Shown here piece after piece: positions 18,301 to 26,939 of a stretch of 64,000 nucleotides of DNA. Under the pieces are notes generated by a model. The model worked only from the letters and a program-made list of their open reading frames with translations, had not been told where the DNA came from and ran no database searches. The translations under genes and the position numbers were made by a program. Source of the DNA: Comamonadaceae bacterium (lineage in GTDB: Bacteria; Pseudomonadota; Gammaproteobacteria; Burkholderiales; Burkholderiaceae_C); assembly GCA_947455145.1 (NCBI GenBank), contig CANGME010000008.1:1-64000 (forward strand), read 5' to 3'. How positions within the stretch are numbered: the first letter of the stretch is position 1; each line of letters opens with the position of its first letter.

Positions 18301-18448
18301 CGACCTGCACCTGGACGTTTGTCACGTCCGGGAACGCATCGACCGACAGTCGAGTGGCTTCGCGCAAACCAAATCCGCAAAGAACTATCGCCAACACAAT
18401 GGCCAGCAGCCGCTGAGAGAGAGCTGCGCGTATCAATGAGTTAACCAT
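15338..18448 (-). CDS. Heavy-metal efflux RND pump, CusA/CzcA family
   Basis: A 1036-residue inner-membrane proton-driven pump, the usual length for the HME-RND group. It has the paired 6-TM halves and two large periplasmic loops. Family markers include FPDVTNVQVQVATEFSGRSP near the start, DPAGPNESDP in the porter domain and the C-terminal IALWGIAVLNGVVLVS. The TM4 motif is AIAIGLMVDATVVVVEN: it lacks the DFG of CzcA-type zinc/cobalt pumps and is closer in layout to CusA, so the metal cannot be assigned. It is last in an operon with the adaptor (5-base gap) and outer membrane factor. Confidence 0.93.
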   Translation of the reverse strand: MVNSLIRAALSQRLLAIVLAIVLCGFGLREATRLSVDAFPDVTNVQVQVATEFSGRSPEEIERFVTVPLEIAMTGMPGLVEMRSLNKSGLSIITLVFSEKTDVYFARQLVTERLIEVTPRMPPGVSPVLGPVSTGLGEVYQYTLDHPDDKHRPLTTAELTERRIVQDWVVRPLLRSIPGVAEINSQGGYVKQYQVLAQPDRLRHYGISVQQVVAAIGSNNANAGGGILPQATEQFLIRGVGLIRTVDDIANIVVKEQAGVPVYVRDVAEVQIGHEVRQGAIVKGGYTESVAGIVMMTRGGNAKEIVTRVKARVEEINRKGMLPNGLKIVPFYDRTELVDSALWTVGKVLIEGIFLVVIVLFVFLGDVRSSLIVVATLIIVPLSTFIVMNRYGISANLMSLGGLAIAIGLMVDATVVVVENVFHRLSEAADSLGATTVPSRVRVILQATSEVSTPTIFGIAIIILVFLPLMTLQGIEGKMFSPLAFTIAISLAVSLLISLFLSPVLCSYILKVKPGAGHDTKIIAFLKRHYLRLLDTALLRQRATLGVAVAVLLGSLALFPLLGKSFMPTMKEGALTPQINRVPSISLDESIRMEMAAMKTIADVPGVRMVVSKLGRGESPADPAGPNESDPIVLLDPNSKRSQEAIDEDIRQRLSTIPGVQIVLSQPIAERVDEMVTGVRSQLAIKVFGDDLNELRRLSEQVARVLKGVNGSRDIRIERLSGQQSLTIDVDRKAIARHGINVADVQTIIETAIGGKEVTVVYEGERRFNVTVRFPEAARNSIEDIRNTLLRTPAGALVPLYTVAKIELLDGPAQVSREGGKRRVVVGANVEGRDLAGFVSEVEQLLEERVKLPEGYYLVFGGQFENMQRAMGTLAVIVPLTIVAIFFLLFMLFKSVKLASLIILVLPFASVGGIIGLFVTREYLSVPASVGFIALWGIAVLNGVVLVSCIRKLREDGQDVITAVRQGCVMRFRPVMMTATVALLGLVPFLLATGPGSEVQKPLAIVVIGGLISSTLLTLVVLPTLYRWFDDQPVEA

Positions 18449-18453
18449 GTTGC

Positions 18454-19692
18454 TTATTCCAGTTCAGCGCGCTTGCGCTCATTGTTCAGGTGAAAAGCAC
18501 CGTCCACGACCACCGGGCTGCCAGTAACCAAGCCCTTGTTGACGGCCCTAAAGCCATCGGTCGCGTTACCTAACTCGACTGGGGTTAGCCGATAACGATG
18601 GTTCGCTTCTTTCACGTACACATAGTCTTTATCGTTTTCACGCACAACCGCCGCGATGGGCAAGGCCAGTTGGCGGATGGACTGCCCAGCAATGCGCAGC
18701 GTGGCCAGCATTTGCGGCTTGAGCTCGCGTTTGCTGTTGTCCACCTGTGTGCGGATCGTCACCGTGCGGGTTTCAAGGTCAATCGTGTCGCTGATGAAGA
18801 CCACTTTTCCGGTTAATTTATGTTCACCTATGGCGGGCACATCAACTTCAATGCGCTGGCCCAGTTGAACCGTTCGTGCAGCTCGCTCGGGCAGGGCACC
18901 TATAACCCACACATTCGATAAATCGGCCACAGTGAACATCTGCTCACCGGGTTGAGCCACCTGTCCCTGGCTGATCTTGCGCTCGGTCACTACGCCAGAT
19001 ATGGTTGCCGTGACATTGGCTACCGGATACAAACTTCCGGTGTCTCGCAATTTGGTAATTCCATCTTGCGGTAGTCCCATGAGGCGCAATTGGTCTGCTG
19101 TGGCACGCGACTCTGCCAGAGCGATCGCGAGTTCTGCTTCGCGTCGCTGAAATTCTGCCGTGCCAATCACGTCGGCTTGAATGAGCTGACGGGCGCGTTC
19201 AACGGCGCGTGCTGCCAGTGAGGCGGTGGAGTTGGCACGCAGGTAATTCAGCTGGGCGGTGGTCAATTCAGGGCTGGCTATGCGGGCCAATGTCTGACCG
19301 GGACGCACGACGTCACCGACCTCAGCGAGTACCTCGGTCACCCGACCTGTGACGGCAGCGCCGATCCGGGTCACGAGTCGTTCGTTCGCATCAATACGGC
19401 CTGAAATTTCCTGAATGACCGCCATATCCATCTCTTTCAGCGGTTCAACTTTGAAGTTGCCCTCCATTTCAGGCTTGATACCAACCGACATGGGGTCAGC
19501 TGCAGCCTTGGCGGCCGGTGCGCGAGCTGGTGTATTGGCGCTGGTTTGAGGGTCGACGTTGGTGGTGGAACTTGGTATGTCCTGTTTGCCGCAAGCAGCC
19601 AGTATGACTGCCAGAGCGATGCCAGAAAGCATGCGCTGTGGCAGCAGGACGTGACTTTTTTTATGCGGGGTTTTAGATGCGAATGTGGTCAT
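18454..19692 (-). CDS. RND efflux periplasmic adaptor subunit (CusB/CzcB-like)
   Basis: A 412-residue membrane-fusion protein bridging the RND pump and the outer-membrane channel. The signal/lipoprotein segment ends LAACG (Cys about 35). The barrel-sandwich lipoyl halves are seen at RIGAAVTGRVTEVLAEVGDV and NVTATISGVVTERKISQGQV around an alpha-hairpin, followed by the beta-barrel and membrane-proximal domains (PIAAVVRENDKDYVYVKEAN). No His-rich metal-binding extension is present, unlike CzcB. It lies between the channel gene (22 bases upstream) and the pump. Confidence 0.9.
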   Translation of the reverse strand: MTTFASKTPHKKSHVLLPQRMLSGIALAVILAACGKQDIPSSTTNVDPQTSANTPARAPAAKAAADPMSVGIKPEMEGNFKVEPLKEMDMAVIQEISGRIDANERLVTRIGAAVTGRVTEVLAEVGDVVRPGQTLARIASPELTTAQLNYLRANSTASLAARAVERARQLIQADVIGTAEFQRREAELAIALAESRATADQLRLMGLPQDGITKLRDTGSLYPVANVTATISGVVTERKISQGQVAQPGEQMFTVADLSNVWVIGALPERAARTVQLGQRIEVDVPAIGEHKLTGKVVFISDTIDLETRTVTIRTQVDNSKRELKPQMLATLRIAGQSIRQLALPIAAVVRENDKDYVYVKEANHRYRLTPVELGNATDGFRAVNKGLVTGSPVVVDGAFHLNNERKRAELE

Positions 19693-19714
19693 GGCGATTC
19701 TCTAAAAGCTGAAT

Positions 19715-21148
19715 TCAAGGCTCAATGGCGGTGGCGGCTGGGCTGTAGGCATCGGCATAGCTACCGGCTAAGAAGTCCAGATCTACGGTGGCGGCTTGCA
19801 ACTGGTAGCGGGCGTCCAGTAAATCGGCACGAACGCTGCGCAGCAGGCGCTGCGCATCCAGGACGTCCAGAATGCCGCGTTCGCCGTAACGGTAAGCGGC
19901 TCCTGCCACACGCAACGCGGCTTCAGCTTCACGCACAGCACCTGTGCTCAAGGCGGTCACACGCACGCGGGCAATCTCCATGGCTTTCCACGCCAGCAGT
20001 TGCTGCTGGGCCAACTCTGCCCGACGCCCTTCAAGCAGAGTACGGCTACGCTCCAATTCGGCTGCGGCTTGGCCAACCGGACCCCGCCGTTGGTCGATCA
20101 GGGGTATTTGTATGCTGACGGTCAGCAGGCCTTGGTTGACCTCCGGGTCGCGCACTTGGTTGTAGCGCAGTTCCACGCCCGGCCATCGCCCAGCGCGAAC
20201 CTCGCTTAATAAGGCGGTGTGCCGGTCGAGTTCGGCTTGCAGCGCTTTCAGCTCAGGGTTGTTCTGACTGGCCATGAGTTTGAACTCTTCCAAGGCGGGT
20301 ACTTCTTGAACATCACTCAACTGGCCTTGCAGCACCCAGCGCGTCGGTAGAGCCCCTGCGGCCATGCGGTTAATGGCCAAAATGGCTTGGTCAATTTGCA
20401 GATAAGCCGTTTGTACTTTTTGACGCGCATTGATGATTTCCGCATCCGCCTTGATGAGTTCGTAGCGTCCGGCCTCGCCACTCTCCACCCGGACTTTCAC
20501 CCGGTTGCGGATTTGCTCCAGTAAGGCCAACGCCTCGGAAGCCGCTTGTGCTTCTTCTTTTCTCAGCAGGTATTCAAAGGCTTTCAGGCGCACTTTGGCC
20601 ACCAATTCGTTGGTGTTGACCGCTACATGGTGTCTGCTGCTGCGCTCAGCAAAGCGGGCTCCTGAGATACGCGCATCACGCAAAGCAGGGTTCTCGATGA
20701 ATTGGGACACGGCCCAACCTGAGACTGGTCCCCCATTGGCACTGGGTAGGCGAGCGCCGTAGCTGCCCGTTGCCACTTCAAACCTGGGGTTTTGGTAAGC
20801 CGCTGCGCTGCTGATGGCTGCCGCAGCCCCTTCTTGACTGCGCTGGCTGGCGAGCAGCGCAGGGTTGTTGTGCACCACAGCGCGGATAACCTCGGTTAGC
20901 GTCAACACGGGGACCTCGAGCGGCATTTGGAGTGTCGTTGCTGACATGTCGGGATCTGTAACGACTTGCGCTGCTGTTTGTCCACTTACGGGTGAAAAGA
21001 AAGTCAAACTGATGATCAGCGCGAGACTAAAGGCTTGCGATGCGCTAAGGCTGTTGCATGGGCGGCATGCAGCGTTGTGTTTGAGCGTGGCAGGGTGGCT
21101 GTACCGCTCAATCTCGTCACGGTCACATAAATCAAATAAAGCTGGCAT
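19715..21148 (-). CDS. TolC-family outer membrane efflux protein (CzcC/CusC-like)
   Basis: A 477-residue outer-membrane factor. After an N-terminal stretch of about 35 polar residues comes a hydrophobic export signal (AFSLALIISLTFFSPVSGQ), then two OEP repeats rich in long coiled-coil helices (AAAAISSAAAYQNPRFEVAT; GPVGQAAAELERSRTLLEGR). The signal is unusually deep, so the true start may lie further downstream than 21148. First gene of the efflux operon, divergent from the LysR-type regulator. Confidence 0.88.
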   Translation of the reverse strand: MPALFDLCDRDEIERYSHPATLKHNAACRPCNSLSASQAFSLALIISLTFFSPVSGQTAAQVVTDPDMSATTLQMPLEVPVLTLTEVIRAVVHNNPALLASQRSQEGAAAAISSAAAYQNPRFEVATGSYGARLPSANGGPVSGWAVSQFIENPALRDARISGARFAERSSRHHVAVNTNELVAKVRLKAFEYLLRKEEAQAASEALALLEQIRNRVKVRVESGEAGRYELIKADAEIINARQKVQTAYLQIDQAILAINRMAAGALPTRWVLQGQLSDVQEVPALEEFKLMASQNNPELKALQAELDRHTALLSEVRAGRWPGVELRYNQVRDPEVNQGLLTVSIQIPLIDQRRGPVGQAAAELERSRTLLEGRRAELAQQQLLAWKAMEIARVRVTALSTGAVREAEAALRVAGAAYRYGERGILDVLDAQRLLRSVRADLLDARYQLQAATVDLDFLAGSYADAYSPAATAIEP

Positions 21149-21244
21149 ATCGACCCTGAAATTGAAACATGCGGTGAGAATAGTGTCGTTATTGTTTTTA
21201 TAAAATATGATAAATAATGATAATTACTTCGTAAAAACAGAACT
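21149..21244. promoter_or_regulatory. Divergent promoter region between efflux operon and nhaR-like gene
   Basis: A 96-base AT-rich interval, much richer in A/T than its surroundings, separates the two divergent genes. Several -10-like hexamers occur on both strands (for example TATGAT 21206-21211 on +, TATCAT on -), so no single promoter can be chosen. A LysR-type regulator normally binds such an interval. Confidence 0.5.
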
Positions 21245-22132
21245 ATGAAAAATCCTTTTAATTACCGACATCTCTATTATTTTTGGGTGGTCGCCAAAGA
21301 AGGGGGTATGTCGCGCGCGGCGGATCGTTTGGACATGGCGATCCAGACGGTCAGTGCCCAGGTGCGGGAACTGGAGCGTGATTTAGGGTACGCACTGCTC
21401 AAGCCCCAAGGGCGCGGCTTGGTGTTGACGGAAGCGGGCGTCGCGACGATGCAGCAGGCCGACTTAATCTTTCAGCTGGGCGAACAGCTTCCGGCAGTGG
21501 TGCGCGACGCCATCAGCGCGCCATCCGTGCGTTTGGCAGTCGGTATTTCCGATGGCGTTCCCAAGTTAGTAGTTCGGCGCTTATTGCAGCCCGTGATGGA
21601 CGAGCCTAACCTGCGCTTGCTTGCTCACGAAGATGAGTTTTCTGGGTTGTTGGCTGAACTGGCCTTGCATCGTTTGGATGTGGTTCTGTCTGACCGCCCT
21701 GCACCCGTGAACGCTAACCTGAAGGTGTACAGCCATGCCTTGGGTACATCGGCTGTCCATTGGTATGCGTCGAAAGCATGGAGTGCGGCGGCGATAGATA
21801 ACTTTCCTCAGTGCTTGGCTCAGGTGCCCGTTCTACTGCCCACCAACCATTCAGCGGTCAGACCACGTATCGATGCTTGGCTTGAGCGCCAAGGCATCAA
21901 GCCCCGCGTGGTGGGGGAGTTTGAAGACAGTGCGTTGCTGGTCACATTTGGGGCAAAGGGGATGGGTGTTTTTCCTGCTGCACAGTGGATTGAAGCAGAC
22001 TTGATTCAGCGCTACGAGGTAGAGTGCATCGGGGTATGCGACGGGGTTCATGAACATTTTCTCGCCATTGGCACAGAGAAAAGAGTGTTGCACCCGTTGG
22101 TTCAACGTTTGCTCCCAGATAAGAATCCATAG
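21245..22132 (+). CDS. NhaR-like LysR-type transcriptional regulator
   Basis: A 295-residue LTTR. The winged helix-turn-helix covers about residues 5-65 (FNYRHLYYFWVVAKEGGMSR, AADRLDMAIQTVSAQVRELE), with the YYFW-x-VAKEG-x-x-RAA wording characteristic of NhaR, the sodium-responsive activator of nhaA in enterobacteria. The rest is the effector-binding domain. No nhaA antiporter is near; the divergent neighbour is the metal efflux operon, which it most likely controls. Inducer unknown. Confidence 0.85.
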   Translation: MKNPFNYRHLYYFWVVAKEGGMSRAADRLDMAIQTVSAQVRELERDLGYALLKPQGRGLVLTEAGVATMQQADLIFQLGEQLPAVVRDAISAPSVRLAVGISDGVPKLVVRRLLQPVMDEPNLRLLAHEDEFSGLLAELALHRLDVVLSDRPAPVNANLKVYSHALGTSAVHWYASKAWSAAAIDNFPQCLAQVPVLLPTNHSAVRPRIDAWLERQGIKPRVVGEFEDSALLVTFGAKGMGVFPAAQWIEADLIQRYEVECIGVCDGVHEHFLAIGTEKRVLHPLVQRLLPDKNP

Positions 22133-22247
22133 CACTTCGTCCGCCAAGGCACCACCTATCAACGAGATTCGCTGCTCAAGAGCACAACATCGCGCTACAG
22201 GCAACGGCAAACACGTTTGGTCCTATTGGAAGGTTTTTCAGGGTCGA

Positions 22248-23384
22248 CTACAGAGCTTGGTACAACATGTCTATGTAGTCCTCGACACTGGCGATCCGCG
22301 GGTTGGTCTTGTGGCAATGGTCGGCCAGCGCACCGGCAATGATCTGGTCAAACTGGCTGGCTTGAACGCCCATGGCAGCCAAGCCGGTGGGCAAACCAAG
22401 ACGGGCGTTCATGTCTTCAATGGCTTCGGGGATGTCGCTGCCTGAAGTCAAACCCATGGCGTGGGCCATGCGTTGCAGGCGTTGCTCTTTCTGAATCGAC
22501 TCGGCGCTGGAATTGAAGCGAACCACGGCAGGCAAAAACATGGCGTTCAAAGTGCCGTGGTGCAGGCGCGGGTCCACGCCGCCCAGGCTGTGGCTGAGCG
22601 AGTGCACGCAGCCCAGACCTTTTTGAAACGCCATCGCGCCTTGCATGGAGGCGCTCATCAGGTTTAAGCGCGCCTCGCGGTCGCTGCCGTCTTTCGTGGC
22701 GCGCTCGATGTGTGTCCAGGCGCGCGCCAGACCGTCCAGGCCAATGCCGTCAGCGGGCGGGTTAAAGGCCGGGGCCATGAAGGTTTCCATGCAGTGGGCG
22801 ATGGCGTCCATGCCGGTGGCTGCTGTCAACATAGGCGGCAGGCCCAGGGTGAGTTCGGGGTCGCAAATGGCGGCTTTGGGTACCAGATGCCAGGAATGAA
22901 AACCGAGCTTGCGGTGGTCGTCCACGATGAGGATGGCACCGCGCGCCACCTCGCTACCCGTGCCGCTGGTGGTGGGCACGGCGATGATGGGGGCTACGCG
23001 CTCGGTGATGCGCGGCGAGCCGCCTTCGATGGTGGCGTAGGTGGTGAGCGGGCCTTCGTGGGTAGCGGCGATGGCCACGCCCTTGGCGCAGTCGATGGAG
23101 GAGCCGCCGCCGACCGCAATCAGGCCGTCACAGTTATTCGCCTTGTACATTTGCGCGGCTGCGCGCACGGCGGCCTCGGTCGGGTTGGAGGGCGTTTGGT
23201 CAAACACGGTGACGGGCAGGCCGGGCAGGGCGTCTAGCGCTTTTTGCAACACACCTGCGGCTTTAACGCCTGCATCTGTGATGACCAAGGGGCGACTGAT
23301 GCCGATGCGTTCGCACTCTTGCTTGAGCAGTTTCACAGCGCCAAATTCGAACTGGATTTGGGTGACGTAGTAGATGAGGGACAT
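22248..23384 (-). CDS. Iron-containing alcohol dehydrogenase
   Basis: A 378-residue group III alcohol dehydrogenase. The NAD(P)-binding GGGSSIDCAKGVAI and the family signature AVPTTSGTGSEVARGAILI are clear. Metal ligands are visible in order: Asp in DPELTLGLP, His in GMDAIAHCMETF, His in LGCVHSLSHSLGG and His in LHHGTLNAMFLP. Substrate cannot be told: close relatives act on 1-alkanols, 4-hydroxybutyrate or maleylacetate. It converges with nhaR across 115 bases that show no clear terminator. Confidence 0.9.
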   Translation of the reverse strand: MSLIYYVTQIQFEFGAVKLLKQECERIGISRPLVITDAGVKAAGVLQKALDALPGLPVTVFDQTPSNPTEAAVRAAAQMYKANNCDGLIAVGGGSSIDCAKGVAIAATHEGPLTTYATIEGGSPRITERVAPIIAVPTTSGTGSEVARGAILIVDDHRKLGFHSWHLVPKAAICDPELTLGLPPMLTAATGMDAIAHCMETFMAPAFNPPADGIGLDGLARAWTHIERATKDGSDREARLNLMSASMQGAMAFQKGLGCVHSLSHSLGGVDPRLHHGTLNAMFLPAVVRFNSSAESIQKEQRLQRMAHAMGLTSGSDIPEAIEDMNARLGLPTGLAAMGVQASQFDQIIAGALADHCHKTNPRIASVEDYIDMLYQAL

Positions 23385-23436
23385 AGCGGCCTGCGGTGTA
23401 GGATGAAGCCACCACTTTAGCTGAGCCCAGCACCTT

Positions 23437-24306
23437 ATGACCAGAGATGTGACCCAAGACGACTTTCGATTTTTTCACCGCCTGCGCGTGCGTTGGGCTG
23501 AGGTGGACTTGCAAAAAATTGTTTTCAATGCCCACTACCTGATGTACTTTGACACGGCCATCACCGACTACTGGCGGGCGCTGGCCTTGCCGTATGAGGC
23601 GGCCATGCACCAGTTGGGTGGTGATCTGTACGTGAAGAAGTCCAGCCTGGAGTTCCACGGTTCGGCGCGCTTTGATGACCAGCTCGACATTGGTCTCAAG
23701 TGTGCGCGCATCGGTAACTCATCCATGAGCTTTGTCGGTGGTATCTTTCGGGGTCATGACTTGCTGGTGACGTGTGAGCTGGTCTACGTGTTTGCCGACC
23801 CGGCCACGCAGACCTCCAAGCCCGTACCGCAAGCCCTGCGTGATGTGCTCAATGGTTTTGAGGCGGGCGAGCCGATGGTCACCTTGCAACTTGGCGCATG
23901 GATAGGCTTGGCCGAAGCCGCCCGACCGGTGCGCACTGAGGTGTTTTTGCAGGAGCAGCGGGTTCCCGTGGAGATGGAGTGGGACGCTGACGACGATACC
24001 GCCTTGCACGCCGTTGCCGTCAACCGCCTGGGCATGCCGCTCGCCACCGGGCGCTTGTTGCCCGCAGCGTCAGGCACGGCTCGCATAGGGCGGATGGCGG
24101 TGAGCCGGGTGTTGCGTGGTTCGGGCTTGGGGCGAGAGATTTTGCAGGCCTTAATGCAGGCCTCTCAAGCGCGGGGTGACGCGCAAGTGATGCTGCACGC
24201 GCAGCGCAGTGCAGAGGGGTTTTACAAGCGCCTGGGTTTCGTGGCGCAAGGCGAGCCGTTTGAGGAGGCGGGTATGGCGCACATTGAGATGGTCAAAGCG
24301 CTGTAA
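23437..24306 (+). CDS. Acyl-CoA thioesterase-GNAT acetyltransferase fusion
   Basis: A 289-residue two-domain protein. Residues about 8-140 are a 4HBT/YbgC-FadM hot-dog thioesterase (RVRWAEVDLQKIVFNAHYLM, with the catalytic-type Asp24; the usual GVV is IVF). Residues about 150-289 are a GNAT N-acetyltransferase with the acetyl-CoA loop VLRGSGLGREIL and a C-terminal FYKRLGFVAQGEPF. The E. coli YiiD protein joins the same two activities in the opposite order. Substrates are unknown. It is convergent with ygfZ. Confidence 0.88.
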   Translation: MTRDVTQDDFRFFHRLRVRWAEVDLQKIVFNAHYLMYFDTAITDYWRALALPYEAAMHQLGGDLYVKKSSLEFHGSARFDDQLDIGLKCARIGNSSMSFVGGIFRGHDLLVTCELVYVFADPATQTSKPVPQALRDVLNGFEAGEPMVTLQLGAWIGLAEAARPVRTEVFLQEQRVPVEMEWDADDDTALHAVAVNRLGMPLATGRLLPAASGTARIGRMAVSRVLRGSGLGREILQALMQASQARGDAQVMLHAQRSAEGFYKRLGFVAQGEPFEEAGMAHIEMVKAL

Positions 24307-24322
24307 ATAGCAAAGCCGAGCC

Positions 24323-25240
24323 TCAGATGTCCGCCAGCAACTCGTAAGGCAAAGGCAGCAGTTCCAGCACCGGCCCGTCTGCCTGACCGAGTCGCAAACC
24401 AGGGCCATCCACAGCGCTGGTCTGCAGGGAGACGATGGCGTCAAACCCGCCTTGGGGAGCCGCCGCCGCCTGTGCCACGATGCCGCAAGGTTGATCGGGC
24501 TCGGCGCTGTCAAACACTTCATCACCGGCTTTTAAAGCGGTGGCGCAGTGAACAAGGTAGGCGCGCCGCTTGAGCGTGCCGCGAAACTGGCTGCGTGCCA
24601 CCACCTCTTGGCCGGGGTAGCAGCCTTTTTTGAAGTTCACGCCACCGACCGACTCAAAGTTGAGCATTTGCGGCACAAAGGCCTCGAAGATGGGCAGCGT
24701 CACCGTGGCAATGCCGCTGCGCACCTCGCCCCATTGCCAAGCCTCTGCGCTCATCGCTTCGCCAGCCGGTAACGCTTCACCCACAGGCGCAAGCCAGAGC
24801 GCGCGTGGCACACCGTCTGCCGGGTACAAATGAACGATGGTTTGAGTTCCAGTATCTGCCTTAGACCAAACAGGACTAGCGTGTCCAGCTATGTTGTTAA
24901 TAGCAACTCCAGCCAAGCCGAGCAAAGAAAACTCATCACTCGCATCGCTCAACTTGGCCTTGGCCCGCATCACGAACATAGACAGGCGCTTTAACGTTTG
25001 CGGCAGCAGGTCACGGCTGCAAACCAGCAAGATGTCGGTGGGGCTGCGCTTGAAGCCGATGAAGCTGGCCTGCATGCGGCCCTTGGCCGAGCAAAAACCG
25101 GCGAGCCGCGCTTCATTTAAGCCGAGCAGGGCAAAGTCTTGCGTGAGTTGGCCTTGTAAAAAGGTGGCGGCGTCTTCGCCCTGTACGCGAATCAGGCCCA
25201 GATTGGGCAGGGGGGCAATGCCGTTGAGTGTTTGGTTCAT
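24323..25240 (-). CDS. ygfZ: YgfZ-type folate-binding protein (tRNA modification/Fe-S maintenance)
   Basis: A 305-residue glycine-cleavage T-fold protein. The diagnostic YgfZ motif FKKGCYPGQEVVAR is present, with its Cys, and the N-terminal folate-binding part begins IRVQGEDAATFLQGQLTQDF. YgfZ helps repair or load Fe-S enzymes such as MiaB in a tetrahydrofolate-dependent way. I prefer the ATG at 25240 (MNQTLNG), which leaves room for the divergent mltG start; 25261 is the alternative. A low-GC patch around 24886-24910 codes for the AGVAINNIAGHA stretch. Confidence 0.92.
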   Translation of the reverse strand: MNQTLNGIAPLPNLGLIRVQGEDAATFLQGQLTQDFALLGLNEARLAGFCSAKGRMQASFIGFKRSPTDILLVCSRDLLPQTLKRLSMFVMRAKAKLSDASDEFSLLGLAGVAINNIAGHASPVWSKADTGTQTIVHLYPADGVPRALWLAPVGEALPAGEAMSAEAWQWGEVRSGIATVTLPIFEAFVPQMLNFESVGGVNFKKGCYPGQEVVARSQFRGTLKRRAYLVHCATALKAGDEVFDSAEPDQPCGIVAQAAAAPQGGFDAIVSLQTSAVDGPGLRLGQADGPVLELLPLPYELLADI

Positions 25241-25297
25241 GGGGTGAATTATCATCGCCACTCCATTTCACAAAGGGCCTCAGGGCTGAATGACGCT

Positions 25298-26293
25298 GTG
25301 CGAACCTGGGCTATTCGATTTGTCGTGCTTTTCTTGGTGGCTAGCGTGCTGCTGGGTTCGGCAGGCCTGTGGTGGGTCAACCAGCCCCTGAGTCTGGCCA
25401 GCGACCCGGTGGATGTGGCCATTGAACCCGGTACTTCGCCCCGGGGCGTGGCCCACCTTGTGGCTGAATCCGGGGTGCAGATCAACCCGACGATGTTGTA
25501 CTGGGTATTCAGGCTTTCGGGCCGCGCTCGGGAAATCAAGGCGGGCAGCTACGAAGTGGGTCAGGGCACCACGCCCTACCAACTGATGCGTAAGTTTGTA
25601 CGAGGTGACGAGACGCTGAGAGCGATCACACTGGTGGAGGGCTGGAACTTTCGCCAACTGCGCGAGGCGCTGGCCAAAGCCGAGTCCATCAAACCTGACA
25701 CCCAAGGCTTGAGCGACAGCGCCATCATGGACAGGCTGGGCCGCTCAGGTCTGGCTGCCGAGGGGCGCTTCTTCCCCGATACCTACAACTACGCCAAGGG
25801 GGCGAGCGATCTGGCCGTGCTCAAGCGGGCTTTGCGCGCCATGGATCAGCGCTTGGAAAATGCCTGGAGCCAGCGTGCGCAAGGCCTGCCGCTTAAATCG
25901 CCAGAAGAGGCGCTGACGCTGGCCAGCATTATTGAAAAAGAAACGGGTCGAGCCAGTGACCGGGCCATGATTTCGGGCGTATTCAACAACCGCTTGCGCA
26001 TCGGCATGCTTTTGCAAACCGATCCGACTGTGATTTACGGGCTGGGTGAGCGCTTTGACGGCAATTTGCGTCGGCGCGACTTGCTGGCCGATACGCCGTG
26101 GAACACCTACACCCGCGCCGGTTTGCCCCCAACCCCTATTGCCATGCCGGGCAAGGCCGCTTTGCTGGCTGCCGTGCAACCGGCCTCAACCAAGGCGCTG
26201 TATTTTGTGGCGCGGGGTGACGGCACGAGCCAGTTCAGCGCGACGCTGGATGAGCACAACCGAGCGGTCAACAAGTTCCAACGTGGACAATAA
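25298..26293 (+). CDS. mltG: Endolytic murein transglycosylase MltG
   Basis: Inner-membrane YceG-family lytic transglycosylase that cuts nascent peptidoglycan and sets glycan length. One N-terminal membrane helix is followed by a LysM-like region and the catalytic domain with SIIEKETG (the Glu is catalytic), [20 protein letters not shown] and [16 protein letters not shown]. Length is 331 residues if GTG 25298 is used; the open frame reaches back to 25232 but would overlap the divergent ygfZ start. First gene of the mltG-tmk-holB-pilZ-tatD operon. Confidence 0.92.
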   Translation: MRTWAIRFVVLFLVASVLLGSAGLWWVNQPLSLASDPVDVAIEPGTSPRGVAHLVAESGVQINPTMLYWVFRLSGRAREIKAGSYEVGQGTTPYQLMRKFVRGDETLRAITLVEGWNFRQLREALAKAESIKPDTQGLSDSAIMDRLGRSGLAAEGRFFPDTYNYAKGASDLAVLKRALRAMDQRLENAWSQRAQGLPLKSPEEALTLASIIEKETGRASDRAMISGVFNNRLRIGMLLQTDPTVIYGLGERFDGNLRRRDLLADTPWNTYTRAGLPPTPIAMPGKAALLAAVQPASTKALYFVARGDGTSQFSATLDEHNRAVNKFQRGQ

Positions 26294-26297
26294 GCGC

Positions 26298-26939
26298 ATG
26301 AGTGGACTTTTTATCAGCTTTGAAGGCATTGACGGTGCGGGGAAATCCACGCACATTGAAGCGCTGGCGCAAGCCTTTCGCGCGCAGGGGCGAACGGTTT
26401 TGCTGACCCGTGAACCGGGCGGCACGCCGCTGGCCGAAGTTTTGCGCACGCTGGTGCTGAATGAACCGATGGACGCCATGACCGAAGCGCTGCTGGTGTT
26501 TGCTGCGCGGCGCGACCACTTGCAGCAAATGATTGAGCCTGCTCTGGGGCGTGGCGAGGTGGTGTTGTGTGATCGCTTTACCGATGCGACGTTTGCGTAT
26601 CAGGGCGGCGGGCGCGGCTTTGACTTGAACGTGCTCTCCACCTTGGAGCAATGGGTGCAGGCACTAGACAGCAGCCCTGAAGGTCGTATTCGCCAGCCCG
26701 ACCTCACGCTTTGGTTTGACCTAGATCCAGCCTTGGCGGCTGAGCGCCTGGCCGGGGCTCGCGTGCCCGATAAATTTGAGTCGCAACCGGTCGAATTTTT
26801 CAGCCGTGTCGCCAAAGCTTACGGTCAACGCATGGACGAGCAGCCAGCGCGTTTTGCCCGCATTGAGGCGGCGCAGAGCCGAGAGGCCGTGGGTCAAGCC
26901 GTGATGCTTGCCGTGCAACACAAAGGCTACTTGGCATGA
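26298..26939 (+). CDS. tmk: Thymidylate kinase
   Basis: Phosphorylates dTMP to dTDP for DNA synthesis. 213 residues with the P-loop [12 protein letters not shown] at the start, the DR motif in [20 protein letters not shown], the lid region and the [15 protein letters not shown] segment. Start ATG 26298 is 4 bases after mltG; the longer open frame overlaps mltG in another frame. The stop overlaps holB by 4 bases. Confidence 0.96.
   Translation: MSGLFISFEGIDGAGKSTHIEALAQAFRAQGRTVLLTREPGGTPLAEVLRTLVLNEPMDAMTEALLVFAARRDHLQQMIEPALGRGEVVLCDRFTDATFAYQGGGRGFDLNVLSTLEQWVQALDSSPEGRIRQPDLTLWFDLDPALAAERLAGARVPDKFESQPVEFFSRVAKAYGQRMDEQPARFARIEAAQSREAVGQAVMLAVQHKGYLA

Noticed and set aside
21213-21231. 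Fur-box-like sequence (AATAATGATAATTACTTCG) before the nhaR-like gene
   Set aside because: Only one half fits the Fur consensus; likely chance in an AT-rich stretch.
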